Of a DNA stretch of 64,000 nucleotides, positions 30,327-38,760 are shown piece after piece. Origin of the DNA: Leucobacter musarum subsp. musarum (GTDB taxonomy: Bacteria > Actinomycetota > Actinomycetes > Actinomycetales > Microbacteriaceae); assembly GCF_001273845.1 (NCBI RefSeq), contig NZ_JHBW01000069.1, positions 62,001-126,000 on the forward strand, written 5' to 3'. Under the pieces are notes generated by a model. That model saw only the letters and a list, made by a program, of their open reading frames with translations, had not been told where the DNA came from and searched no databases. Made by a program: the position numbers and the translations under genes. Positions within the stretch are counted from its first letter, which is position 1; each line of letters begins with the position of its first letter.

Positions 30327-32174
30327 ATGTCCACGGAGACGCCCGGCATCTGGGCCGAGACACGGTCACTGATAACTGAGGCGGTTCGCTCGGTGCGCAG
30401 CGCCGGAGCCCGGCTCGTCGGCCTCGTGCTCGCCACGCAACTCGTGATCACGCTCGTCGCCCTTCCGGTGATCGCCTGGCTGTTCCGAGAGGCGTTGCGG
30501 GCGAGTGGCATGCACGGTCTCGACACGGGCGCCATGACGTGGAACAGCGGGTTTCCACTGACGATCGCGCTGATCGTCGTAATTTCCGTACTGGCGTTTT
30601 GGCTGCTGTCACTGCAGTTCATCGCGATCGTGGTGGTACTGCGATGGCCCGGAGAATCGCTCGGCATGTCGATTCGCCGCCTCGGCCGCATTGCGCGCAA
30701 GCTCGGGCGCCCACGGTCATTCTCCCTCGTACTCTATCTCTTTCTCCTGCTCCCGCTCAGCGGTTTCGGCTTCGTGTCGACACTGACGCGGGGCATCGCC
30801 ATCCCGCCGTTCATCTCGGGCGAACTCGCGAAGAGCCCGGCGACGAGCATCGGCCTGAGTGTCGTGCTGCTCGCGCTCGCGCTGCTCAACCTGCGCTTGA
30901 GTCTCACCGTTCCCGCGTTCGTGCTGACGCGCGGCGGGCACGCCGCACGCACGAGTTGGCGGCTGACCCGCGGCGTGCGCGCGGTGATCCCACTCGTCGT
31001 GTCGGTCGCTGCCGTGCTCGTGATCGCCGCCGTTGCCGCGAGCGCCCTCGCAGCGATTGCGATCCTGCCCACCATACTCACCGACGCCGTCGCCCCCGAT
31101 GCGTCGCCGGTGGTCGCCGCATACTCCCTCGGTGCCGCGCAGGTCGCCGGATTCCTGTTCGGCGGGTACGCGACCGCGACCGTGACGGCGGTACTCATCG
31201 CACGCCTGCGCCGCAGCGCATCACGAGTGCCTGCAGGCGTGCACCTCATCGACGACAACGACCCAGTGCACACGGAGGCCGGCATCCCCGGAAGCAGCAC
31301 CTCTACGCGTCGACCCGCACGTGTCGTGTTGGCGGTCGCACTGGTCGCCGCACTCGGGTTCGGCACCGCGGCGATCAGCACAATGCAGCGGCTCTCCGAG
31401 TATCCCGACACACTGGTGCTCGCGCATCGCGGGTTCAGCGACGGCGGAGTCGAGAACACGCTGAGCGGGCTCGATGCCGCCGCGAAGGCAGGAGCCGACC
31501 TGGTCGAGATGGACGTCATCCAGACACGCGACGGCGAGTTCATCGCGATGCACGATCCGAAACTCGATCGCCTTGCCGGTCGACCGGAGGCAGTGAAGGA
31601 CCTGACGCTCGCCGAGCTCACGGCGATCACCGTGCGAGACCAGCAGGGCCACACCGATACGATTCCCGCGTTCCGCGACTACGTCGCCCGCGCCGCCGAA
31701 CTCGAGATCCCCCTGCTGATCGAAATCAAACTGGGCGGGGCAGACACCCCGGACCACGTCGACCGGCTCGTCGCAGAACTCGAAGCGGCAGACGCACTCC
31801 AGAGCAACATCTACCACTCGCTCGATGCCGCGAGCGTCACCCGCCTCAAATCGCTGCGCCCGGATCTCACGGTCGGCTACACCATGCCGTTTGCCGGCGG
31901 CGGCCTGCCCGATACCTCGGCCGACTTCATCGTCGTCGAAGAGTGGACGGCCACGCAGCAGATGCAAGACGCCGCATGGAACGCGGGGCTGGGGTTCATG
32001 GCTTGGACGATCAACGACGAGTCGAGCATGCGCGAACACCTGCGCCGCGATACGGACGGCATCATCACCGACCACCCCGACACCGCCCTCGATGCGCGCG
32101 CGGGAATGCAGCAGGAGACCGGTCTCGCCGATGTGCTGCTCGACGCGCTGCACCGCTTCGTCACCGTGGTGTGA
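30327..32174 (+). CDS. Membrane-anchored glycerophosphodiester phosphodiesterase
   Basis: This 615-aa protein has an N-terminal membrane region of about 300 residues with seven or eight hydrophobic segments (GDPD membrane-domain type), one more membrane segment near 330-350, and a C-terminal GDPD domain. Catalytic and calcium-site residues are present: 'LVLAHRGFSDGGVENTLSGL', 'LVEMDVIQTRDGEFIAMHDPKLDRLAG', 'LIEIKLG' and 'GIITDHPD'. It cleaves glycerophosphodiesters to glycerol-3-phosphate and an alcohol. The catalytic domain probably lies outside the membrane, acting on lipid-derived or teichoic-acid-like diesters. Confidence 0.92.
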   Translation: MSTETPGIWAETRSLITEAVRSVRSAGARLVGLVLATQLVITLVALPVIAWLFREALRASGMHGLDTGAMTWNSGFPLTIALIVVISVLAFWLLSLQFIAIVVVLRWPGESLGMSIRRLGRIARKLGRPRSFSLVLYLFLLLPLSGFGFVSTLTRGIAIPPFISGELAKSPATSIGLSVVLLALALLNLRLSLTVPAFVLTRGGHAARTSWRLTRGVRAVIPLVVSVAAVLVIAAVAASALAAIAILPTILTDAVAPDASPVVAAYSLGAAQVAGFLFGGYATATVTAVLIARLRRSASRVPAGVHLIDDNDPVHTEAGIPGSSTSTRRPARVVLAVALVAALGFGTAAISTMQRLSEYPDTLVLAHRGFSDGGVENTLSGLDAAAKAGADLVEMDVIQTRDGEFIAMHDPKLDRLAGRPEAVKDLTLAELTAITVRDQQGHTDTIPAFRDYVARAAELEIPLLIEIKLGGADTPDHVDRLVAELEAADALQSNIYHSLDAASVTRLKSLRPDLTVGYTMPFAGGGLPDTSADFIVVEEWTATQQMQDAAWNAGLGFMAWTINDESSMREHLRRDTDGIITDHPDTALDARAGMQQETGLADVLLDALHRFVTVV

Positions 32175-32195
32175 CGCGGCGGTGCAGCGACCGGC

Positions 32196-33200
32196 TCAGC
32201 GGGTTGCCGAGTCGACGAGCACCTCGCGCTCAAGCCGCGCGTACCCGGTCTCCATGCCGTCGGCCATCCCCGTCGCGAGCACCATCTCACGCACCTGGCT
32301 ATCGGGGTACGTGATGACGTACGCGAGCAGGGTGCCCCCGTCGACCGGAGTGAGCGTCATCTCGTTGAGCGCCTCTGCGCTCGAGGTGCCGTCAGGGTCG
32401 GCCGGCGAGATCATCCGCTCCGTAGTCACGAGGCGATGCGGAGCCGCCGACTCGACGACGACCCCCGCGAACCCGAAACGCTCGCCGCTGTCGTCGTTCT
32501 GCCACTCCGTGCGCAGCTTCGCGCCGACCTCGGCACCGAACTCGCACACCGGCATGCTCCAACCGTCGGGCCCGAGCTGCCAGCGCTGCAGCAGCGACGG
32601 GTCGGTGTGCGCCTGCCAGACCTGCTCGATGCTGCCGCGGATGATGCGCGACACGCGAGCCTGCGCATCTCCCAGCAGTTGCACCTCGGTCGCGCGCCCG
32701 GCGGCGAACGACTGGAGATCCTCCACAACCTCGTCGATTTGCCCCATCGCGGCGCGCATGCCCTCTTCCATGCCCATGGCTTTGAGCTGCTCGAGCTCTT
32801 CGAGCGAGCCGAAGTACGTGGTCGTGGTGAGACGCGACCCCAGCGCGGTCTCGGTGAACCCGAAGACCATGCGCATGCTCGGCAGTTCCGTGTTCGGCGT
32901 GCCGTCATCGTGCGCGAAACCGTCGCGCACCTCGAACGAGTGCGGCGCATCGACGGCGACCCAGTGCCAGTACCCGGCGCTGCGTTCGCCCTCGGGGCCG
33001 GTCATCACATAGTTGCTCACGCCGCCCGGCGCCGCATCGTGGCGCAGAAACGTCGACGGGTACTGCGGCGGCCCCCAGAAGCGTTCGATCTGACGGGGGT
33101 CGGTGTACGCGTCCCAGAGTCGACGCACGGGGACGGTGAAATCGGCGACCACCGACAGCGTGAACGCCTCAGGGTCGGTGGTGACGGAGGTGATGGGCAT
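32196..33200 (-). CDS. Double SRPBCC (AHSA1-type) domain protein
   Basis: This 334-aa protein consists of two AHSA1/SRPBCC helix-grip domains in tandem. The first (residues about 1-160) has 'VPVRRLWDAYTDPRQIERFWGPPQYPSTFLRHDAAPGG' and 'GMEEGMRAAMGQIDEVVEDLQ'. The second (about 165-330) has 'GSIEQVWQAHTDPSLLQRWQLGPDGWSMPVCEFGAEVG' and 'ATGMADGMETGYARLERE'. These domains bind hydrophobic ligands; the ligand here is unknown. It starts 21 nt downstream of an ArsR gene in the same direction, a pairing seen very often in actinomycetes. The fusion of two domains looks like an internal duplication. Confidence 0.9.
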   Translation of the reverse strand: MPITSVTTDPEAFTLSVVADFTVPVRRLWDAYTDPRQIERFWGPPQYPSTFLRHDAAPGGVSNYVMTGPEGERSAGYWHWVAVDAPHSFEVRDGFAHDDGTPNTELPSMRMVFGFTETALGSRLTTTTYFGSLEELEQLKAMGMEEGMRAAMGQIDEVVEDLQSFAAGRATEVQLLGDAQARVSRIIRGSIEQVWQAHTDPSLLQRWQLGPDGWSMPVCEFGAEVGAKLRTEWQNDDSGERFGFAGVVVESAAPHRLVTTERMISPADPDGTSSAEALNEMTLTPVDGGTLLAYVITYPDSQVREMVLATGMADGMETGYARLEREVLVDSATR

Positions 33201-33221
33201 GATGCGCCTTTCTGCGTGGGG

Positions 33222-33608
33222 TCAGGGATGTTCGGCGAGAAATGCATCGAGGCGGTCGATGCGTGCGCGCCAGATCTGCTCGAAGTGGCCGAGGAGCTCT
33301 TGAGCTCGTCGGATGGTCTCTGGGTTGCCTCTGATGATGCGCTCCCGTCCTTTGGGGGTGCGGGCGACCAGGTCGGCCGCTTCGAGCACCGCGACATGCT
33401 TTTGCACCGCAGCGAACGACATGTCGTAGTCGGCGGCGAGATCTGAGATCGACGCTTCTGCAGTGAGCGTGCGACGCACGATGTCGCGTCGCGTCGCGTC
33501 TGCCAGCGCCCGGAAGATGCGGTTCACCTGCTCATCAGTGAGCTCGCTGTGCCGTGCCGCGTCGGCCGCGGGGTCGAGCGGTGTCTGGGGTGAGATTTGT
33601 GCAACCAT
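33222..33608 (-). CDS. ArsR-family transcriptional regulator
   Basis: This 128-aa winged-helix repressor has 'RIFRALADATRRDIVRRTLTAEASISDLAADYDMSFAAVQKHVAVLEAADLVARTPKGRERIIRG' as its complete DNA-binding fold. It has no cysteine metal site, as is usual for the ArsR proteins paired with SRPBCC genes. A palindrome overlaps its start codon, so it probably represses itself and the downstream SRPBCC gene. Confidence 0.92.
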   Translation of the reverse strand: MVAQISPQTPLDPAADAARHSELTDEQVNRIFRALADATRRDIVRRTLTAEASISDLAADYDMSFAAVQKHVAVLEAADLVARTPKGRERIIRGNPETIRRAQELLGHFEQIWRARIDRLDAFLAEHP

Positions 33609-33615
33609 TTGGTTG
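33602..33615. promoter_or_regulatory. Operator overlapping the arsR-type start codon
   Basis: CAACCATTTGGTTG has perfect 6-bp arms (CAACCA/TGGTTG) around a 2-bp centre and contains the ATG of the ArsR gene. A TAACGT -10-like box lies at 33617-33622, 8 nt before the ATG, so the transcript is probably leaderless and a bound repressor would cover the transcription start. Confidence 0.6.
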
Positions 33616-33673
33616 TACGTTAAACCACGCGAACGCCCACGTCAAGCAACGATCGCGATAAAAGCCGGGTCGA

Positions 33674-34399
33674 CTAGTCGACGGGTGCGGTCGGTGCCGG
33701 ATCGCTATTCGCCGCAGACACCCGGCGCTTGGCGCGCCAGTGCGAGAACGCGCGGATCGCTTCGATCAGAATCGGAATGCCCGGGATGAGCACGAGCACG
33801 ATGATGAAGATTTCGCTGTACTGCTGCACGAACGGAATGCGGCCGAGGAAGTACCCGATCAGCGTCACGCCGACACCCCACAGGAGTGCCCCGATTGCGT
33901 TGTAGGCCACGAACTGGCGATAGCGCATGTTGCCCACACCCGCGGCTGCCGGCACGAACGCACGGAAGATCGGCAGGAAGCGAGCGATGATGACCGCCTT
34001 CGGACCGTGCTTCTCGAAGAACGCGTGCGTGCGCTGCACGTTCTCGGGGTTGAAGAGTCGACTCTTCTCGCGCTTGAAGATCGCCGGGCCGAGTTTGCGC
34101 CCGATCATGAACCCCATCTGATCGCCCGCGAACGCACACAGGAAGAGCACGAAACAGGTGATCCAGATCGGCACGTCGATGATGCCCGTGGCGCTGAAGA
34201 GACCGACGGTGAAGAGCAGCGAATCACCGGGCAGAAACCCGAGCACGAGCACTCCGGTTTCGAGAAACACGAAGAGGCAGGCGAGCACGAGAGCGATCCA
34301 CCCACCGGCGCTCAGCAGGGTCTCGGGGTCGAGCCAGTCGATGCCGAAGAGTGCGGGGACGGTCGCGATCGAGGTGAGGGCGGTGGTCGTCAAGGTCAC
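33674..34399 (-). CDS. DedA-family membrane protein
   Basis: This 241-aa protein of the DedA (SNARE-associated) family supports membrane-lipid handling and proton balance in other bacteria. Family signatures are 'LFVFLETGVLVLGFLPGDSLLF', 'GFMIGRKLGPAIF', 'HAFFEKHGPKAVIIARFLPIFRAFVPAAAGVGNM' and 'GALLWGVGVTLIGYFLG'. The start is GTG at 34397-34399 with no strong ribosome site. The stop codon lies in a 14-bp palindrome that has no room for a loop. Confidence 0.92.
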   Translation of the reverse strand: MTLTTTALTSIATVPALFGIDWLDPETLLSAGGWIALVLACLFVFLETGVLVLGFLPGDSLLFTVGLFSATGIIDVPIWITCFVLFLCAFAGDQMGFMIGRKLGPAIFKREKSRLFNPENVQRTHAFFEKHGPKAVIIARFLPIFRAFVPAAAGVGNMRYRQFVAYNAIGALLWGVGVTLIGYFLGRIPFVQQYSEIFIIVLVLIPGIPILIEAIRAFSHWRAKRRVSAANSDPAPTAPVD

Positions 34400-34497
34400 T
34401 GGTGAGGCTCGGCTTTCGTGGAATGGAACGCGGGCACGACGCCTCTAGTATGCCTCGCCTGCCTGAATGGACGACGGGGCCACGACGGTGATGCACC

Positions 34498-34532
34498 GCT
34501 GCCCCCGTTCGCTGGGCGAGCCGGGGGGCAGC
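34498..34532 (-). terminator. Terminator of glyA-folD
   Basis: A 9-bp GC-rich stem (GCTGCCCCC, 34498-34506, with 34524-34532) and a 17-nt loop lie 18 nt beyond the folD stop on the minus strand. Confidence 0.6.
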
Positions 34533-34550
34533 AGGAGTGCGGGCAGGGCG

Positions 34551-35426
34551 TCAGGCGCGCTCCGCCATTTCCACTACGTTTTGCAGCAGCAGTGCGCGGG
34601 TCATCGGCCCGACCCCGCCGGGGTTCGGCGACACCCAACCGGCAACCTCGGCGACGGCGGGATCGACATCGCCGACCACACGGCTCTTGCCGGTCTCGGG
34701 GTCGACCTTGCGCGAGACGCCGACATCGAGCACGATTGCGCCGGGCTGCACATCGGCCGCCTGCACAATACCCTCGACACCCGCGGCCGCAACGATGACG
34801 TCGGCCTGCCGCAGCAGCGCCCCGAGGTCACGCGTACCCGTGTGTGTCAGCGTCACCGTCGCGTTCACCGCGCGCCGGGTGAGCAGCGGGCCGATCGGCC
34901 GACCGACCGTGACCCCGCGCCCGACGACGACGACGTGCTTGCCCGCCCACGAGATGCCGTTGCGCTCGACGAGCTCGATGACGCCCCGAGGCGTGCAGGG
35001 CAGCGGAGAGTCGATCGGGCCGTTCGCGTTGAGCACGAGTCGCCCGAGGTTCGTCGGGTGCAGACCATCGGCGTCTTTCTCAGGGTCGATGCGCTCGAGA
35101 ATGCGATCGGTGTCGATGTGCTTCGGCAACGGAAGCTGCACGATGTAGCCGGTGCACTCGGGGTTGGCGTTCAGCTCGTCGAGCACCGCCTCGAGCTCCT
35201 CCTGCGTCACCGAGTCGGGGAGCTCCCGCTTGATCGACGCGATGCCGACCTCGGCGCAGTCGCGGTGCTTGCCGGCGACATACCACTGCGATCCCGGATC
35301 TGCTCCGACGAGCACGGTCGCGAGACCGGGCACGATGCCGCGCTCGCGCAGCGCGCTGACGCGCTCCGTGAGCTCGGACTTGATCGCTGCGGCCGCCGCC
35401 TTCCCGTCGAGAAGTTCAGCTGCCAC
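34551..35426 (-). CDS. folD: Bifunctional methylenetetrahydrofolate dehydrogenase/cyclohydrolase
   Basis: FolD interconverts 5,10-methylene- and 10-formyl-tetrahydrofolate with NADP. The 291-aa protein has '[17 protein letters not shown]' with the catalytic Lys, '[14 protein letters not shown]', '[13 protein letters not shown]' and '[21 protein letters not shown]' plus '[16 protein letters not shown]'. In 'YVAGK' the usual Tyr and Lys are kept, but 'RGVTVG' replaces the commoner RSxxVG. GTG is the start, 3 nt after the glyA stop, so the pair is one operon under the ZTP riboswitch. Confidence 0.95.
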   Translation of the reverse strand: MAAELLDGKAAAAAIKSELTERVSALRERGIVPGLATVLVGADPGSQWYVAGKHRDCAEVGIASIKRELPDSVTQEELEAVLDELNANPECTGYIVQLPLPKHIDTDRILERIDPEKDADGLHPTNLGRLVLNANGPIDSPLPCTPRGVIELVERNGISWAGKHVVVVGRGVTVGRPIGPLLTRRAVNATVTLTHTGTRDLGALLRQADVIVAAAGVEGIVQAADVQPGAIVLDVGVSRKVDPETGKSRVVGDVDPAVAEVAGWVSPNPGGVGPMTRALLLQNVVEMAERA

Positions 35427-35429
35427 GGT

Positions 35430-36713
35430 TTACCACTCCTCGAGGCCGGGGTACAGCGGGAACGCGTCGGCGAGCGACTTCACGCGTGCCGAAAGCTCGG
35501 CGACGTCGCCCGACTGCTGCAGCGTCTGCGCGATGATGTCGGCCACCTGCGCGAACTCGGCATCGCCAAACCCGCGGGTCGCGAGCGCCGGCGTGCCGAT
35601 GCGCAGCCCCGACGTGACCATCGGCGGGCGCGGGTCGAACGGAACCGAGTTGCGGTTGACGGTGATGCCCACGGCGTGCAGGGCGTCTTCAGCCTGCTGG
35701 CCGTCGAGCGCCGAGTTGCGCAGGTCGGCGAGCACGAGGTGCACGTCGGTGCCGCCGGTCAGTACGTCGACACCCGCGGCCTTCGATGCCTCGGTCGTGA
35801 GCGCCTCGGCGAGCAGCTTCGCGCCCGAGAGGGTGCGCACCTGACGATCGGCGAATTCTTCGGACGCCGCGAGCTTGAACGCGGTCGCCTTCGCGGCGAT
35901 CACGTGCATGAGTGGCCCGCCCTGCTGCCCCGGGAACACGTTGGAGTTGAGCTTCTTGTAGAGGTCGAGCTCATTGGTGAGGATGAACCCGGAGCGCGGG
36001 CCGCCGATCGTCTTGTGCACGGTCGACGAGACGACGTGCGCGTGCGGCACCGGGTTCGGGTGGAGGCCCGCTGCGACGAGACCGGCGAAGTGCGCCATAT
36101 CGACCCAGAGCGTCGCCCCGACCTCGTCGGCGATCTCGCGGAACGCGGCGAAATCGAGCGTGCGGGGGTAGGCCGACCAGCCAGCGATGATCACCTTCGG
36201 ACGGTGCTCCCGGGCCTTCTCGCGCACCACGTCCATGTCGACGAGGAAGGTCTCGGGGTCGACGCCGTACGACACGACGTTGTACAGCTTGCCCGAAAAG
36301 TTGAGCTTCATGCCGTGGGTGAGGTGACCGCCGTGCGCGAGCTCGAGACCGAGAATGGTGTCGCCGGGCTCGGCGATGGCCGAGAGCACGGCAGCGTTCG
36401 CCGACGCGCCGGAGTGCGGCTGCACGTTCGCGTATGCCGCACCGAAGAGCGACTTGGCGCGCTCACGGGCGAGCTCTTCGGCGACGTCGACGAACTCGCA
36501 TCCGCCGTAGTAGCGGCGGCCGGGGTACCCCTCGGCGTACTTGTTCGTGAGCACTGAGCCCTGGGACTCGAGCACGGCGCGGGGCACGAAGTTCTCGCTG
36601 GCGATCATCTCGAGCGTCGAGCGCTGGCGGCCGAGCTCATTCTTGAGGACCTCGGCGATCTCGGGGTCGACGACCTCGAGCGGCTCGTTGAAGAAAGCGG
36701 ACTGGGGGGACAT
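35430..36713 (-). CDS. glyA: Serine hydroxymethyltransferase
   Basis: GlyA converts serine and tetrahydrofolate to glycine and methylene-tetrahydrofolate using PLP. The 427-aa protein has '[38 protein letters not shown]', the PLP-binding Lys in '[16 protein letters not shown]', and '[17 protein letters not shown]'. The ATG has GAGGAG 5 nt upstream. A ZTP riboswitch occupies the leader, so expression should rise when 10-formyl-THF is short and ZTP builds up. Confidence 0.97.
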   Translation of the reverse strand: MSPQSAFFNEPLEVVDPEIAEVLKNELGRQRSTLEMIASENFVPRAVLESQGSVLTNKYAEGYPGRRYYGGCEFVDVAEELARERAKSLFGAAYANVQPHSGASANAAVLSAIAEPGDTILGLELAHGGHLTHGMKLNFSGKLYNVVSYGVDPETFLVDMDVVREKAREHRPKVIIAGWSAYPRTLDFAAFREIADEVGATLWVDMAHFAGLVAAGLHPNPVPHAHVVSSTVHKTIGGPRSGFILTNELDLYKKLNSNVFPGQQGGPLMHVIAAKATAFKLAASEEFADRQVRTLSGAKLLAEALTTEASKAAGVDVLTGGTDVHLVLADLRNSALDGQQAEDALHAVGITVNRNSVPFDPRPPMVTSGLRIGTPALATRGFGDAEFAQVADIIAQTLQQSGDVAELSARVKSLADAFPLYPGLEEW

Positions 36714-36762
36714 GCAGGCTCCTCGGTGTCATCGGCGCGCGGGCGCGCCATCGTTTTCCGGA

Positions 36763-36846
36763 TACGACCCAGGCGAGCGGCCGTCCCTTGCAAGCAGTGT
36801 GTCGTTTCCCGATGGTGACCATCTGTACGCCAGTCACGACGGCATC
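36763..36846 (-). promoter_or_regulatory. ZTP (pfl motif) riboswitch upstream of glyA
   Basis: Read on the minus strand, the leader contains GTCGTGACTGGCG (ending near 36831), a small hairpin GATGG...CCATC, the CGGGAAACGA segment, and the 3' half GGCCGCTCGCCTGGGTCG (ending near 36767). These are the conserved parts of the ZTP/pfl aptamer, whose 3' GCCUGGG pairs with the early GUGACUGGC region. Downstream, a GC-rich GGCGCGCC...GGCGCGCG-type hairpin (about 36735-36751) sits just before the glyA ribosome site and probably forms the expression platform. GlyA and FolD are classic targets of this riboswitch. Confidence 0.88.
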
Positions 36847-36947
36847 AGCTTAGCAACCGAGACGCGGCGGCAGCACCCTGTCTGATCCGGGTCAACGCGC
36901 CGCCGCGCCACGACGCGAGGGGCGCATCGGGCGACACGGCGATCCAG

Positions 36948-36953
36948 TACTCT
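36948..36953 (+). promoter_or_regulatory. -10 box of a likely leaderless purU transcript
   Basis: TACTCT ends 7 nt before the GTG at 36961, with no ribosome-binding site between. Confidence 0.5.
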
Positions 36954-36960
36954 GACAGTC

Positions 36961-37848
36961 GTGACTGCGCTTGCCGATTTCCCCGCGACCTCTGACACCC
37001 AGTGGGTGCTGACCCTCTCCTGCATCGACGGCCCGGGCATCGTGCACGCCATCAGCGGCGCGATCGTCGCGGCCGGCGGCAACATCGCGGAGAGCCAGCA
37101 GTTCGCGTCGGCCGACACCGGTCGATTCTTCATGCGCCTGCAGGTCGAAGCCGTCGCCCAGCCCGAGACCTTCGATGCTCGGTTTGCCGACGCCCTCGCT
37201 CCGGTGACGTCGCGGTACAACATGTCGTGGCGATTGGAGCGGGCGGATCGCCCGGTGCGCACGTTGATCCTCGCGTCGACCGCAACGCACTGCATCAACG
37301 ACCTGCTCTACCGCCGCCGCGCGGGGCAGCTCGCCATCGATGTTCCGCTCGTGCTGTCGAACCACGACACGGTGCGCGACATTGCTGAGTTCTACGACGT
37401 CCCCTTCGAGCACCGCGCCATCGCCGGGGCCGAAGACAAGGCGGCGTTCGAGGCTCGGGTGCTCGAAGCGGTCGAAGAGCTCGATATCGAACTCGTCGTG
37501 CTCGCGCGCTATATGCAGATTCTTTCGCCCGAACTGTGCGCCGCCCTCGCGGGCCGCGCCATCAACATCCACCACTCATTCCTGCCCGGGTTCAAGGGCG
37601 CCAACCCCTACAAGCAGGCGCACCAGCGCGGCGTGAAGCTCATCGGTGCGACGGCGCACTTCGTCACGACCGACCTTGACGAGGGTCCGATCATCGAGCA
37701 AGACACGATTCGCGTCGACCACGGGTACACCGTGCGCTCGCTCACCCAGCTCGGGCAAGACGTCGAAGCGCGCGTGCTGCGCCACGCGGTGCGATCGTTC
37801 ACGGAGAACCGCGTGCTGGTCGACGGCGACCGCACCATCATCTTCTAG
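36961..37848 (+). CDS. purU: Formyltetrahydrofolate deformylase
   Basis: PurU hydrolyses 10-formyl-THF to formate and THF, balancing one-carbon units. The 295-aa protein has an N-terminal ACT domain ('WVLTLSCIDGPGIVHAISGAIVAAGGNIAESQQF') and a formyltransferase-type catalytic domain with 'INIHHSFLPGFKGANPY' and 'LIGATAHFVTTDLDEGPIIEQD', giving the Asn/His/Asp triad. The start is a leaderless-type GTG. It is divergent from glyA-folD, so three one-carbon genes lie together. Its stop shares 4 bp (CTAG) with the stop of the convergent TetR gene. Confidence 0.95.
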   Translation: MTALADFPATSDTQWVLTLSCIDGPGIVHAISGAIVAAGGNIAESQQFASADTGRFFMRLQVEAVAQPETFDARFADALAPVTSRYNMSWRLERADRPVRTLILASTATHCINDLLYRRRAGQLAIDVPLVLSNHDTVRDIAEFYDVPFEHRAIAGAEDKAAFEARVLEAVEELDIELVVLARYMQILSPELCAALAGRAINIHHSFLPGFKGANPYKQAHQRGVKLIGATAHFVTTDLDEGPIIEQDTIRVDHGYTVRSLTQLGQDVEARVLRHAVRSFTENRVLVDGDRTIIF

Positions 37849-38603
37849 GTTTCACCGTCCGGTCGCTCGCCGTCGGCTCGCTCGGCGTCGGTGTGCGCCC
37901 CGTCGGCGTGCGTGGCGAGCAGCCCCGCGGGCAGCGCCGCGTACTCGGCGCGAAGCCCCGCGAGCATGGCCCGGAGCCCGATGTCGAAGGCGTCGTCGGC
38001 GTTGCTGATCCCCTCTGCGGCGAGCGCGCCGCGCCGCGCCCGAAAGGCACTCGAGAAGTGGGGCACGTCGCTGCGCGCGCCTGGATCGAGCATGTCGTCG
38101 TCTGCTGCGAGGTCGAGGGCGGCGCCGAGTATGAAGCATTCGAATGCCACAATCACGGAGAGCACGCGAGCCTCGGGCCATCCTGCGGCGACGAGCGCGT
38201 GGATGACGGTGTCGTACATGTGCGCGGTCGCTGAGTCGGGCGCGAGCGTCTGGGTCGCGAGGAGCGCGATCGTCGGCGGGTGCGAGGCGAACGCGAGGCG
38301 GTAGCCGAGCGCCCAGGCCTCGAGCGCCTGATCCCAGGGCATCACGGCGAACGGCTCGGTGGGAATGCGCTCGCTGACGAGGTCTCGCACCCCGGCAATG
38401 AGTTCGTTCTGGCCAGCGACATGGTTGTACAGCGAAGATGGGCGCACGCCGAGCTCTTTGGCGATCGCGCGCATGCCTGCGCCGTCCACGCCGTGGGCAT
38501 CGATGAGCGCGAGCCCGGTTTCGAGAATCAGCCGCCGTGAGAGCACGCGCTGCTTCGGGCGTCCGGCGCGCCGAGCACCGCGTTCGCTCGTTTCCGTCGG
38601 CAT
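37845..38603 (-). CDS. TetR-family regulator of module 1
   Basis: This 252-aa TetR repressor has the N-terminal HTH ('RVLSRRLILETGLALIDAHGVDGAGMRAIAKELGVRPSSLYNHVAG') and a C-terminal TetR_C-like ligand domain. The ATG at 38601-38603 follows GAGGGAG and is preferred over an upstream ATG inside the promoter. It is divergent from an amidohydrolase gene, with a perfect inverted repeat between them. The TetR protein at 42048-42719 is a clear paralog (shared 'GRP..QVLSRR.I', 'GVRPS.LYNHV', 'AWG/AWARSYR.AFA.HPP.IALLA'). Confidence 0.9.
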   Translation of the reverse strand: MPTETSERGARRAGRPKQRVLSRRLILETGLALIDAHGVDGAGMRAIAKELGVRPSSLYNHVAGQNELIAGVRDLVSERIPTEPFAVMPWDQALEAWALGYRLAFASHPPTIALLATQTLAPDSATAHMYDTVIHALVAAGWPEARVLSVIVAFECFILGAALDLAADDDMLDPGARSDVPHFSSAFRARRGALAAEGISNADDAFDIGLRAMLAGLRAEYAALPAGLLATHADGAHTDAERADGERPDGET

Positions 38604-38667
38604 AGTCACTCCCTCGTGTACGTCGCTCTGGCGTGATCCGCACATCCGTACTATTCTCGACCCGCCG

Positions 38668-38690
38668 GTAAACGAACCCCGTTCGTTTAC
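38668..38690. promoter_or_regulatory. TetR operator of module 1
   Basis: A perfect inverted repeat, GTAAACGAAC, then 3 nt, then its mirror, spans 38668-38690 between the divergent TetR gene and the amidohydrolase gene. Perfect 10-bp arms are typical of TetR operators, so one repressor site could control both directions. Confidence 0.85.
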
Positions 38691-38760
38691 ACTGTAGACC
38701 CACCGCTCGCGCAACCGCACCGGTTACCGAGCACCGCACCCCCAGCAGCAAGGACGCAGC

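Noticed and set aside
33669-33682. 14-bp palindrome over the DedA stop codon
   Set aside because: It has no loop and covers the coding end; it is more likely chance than a binding site.
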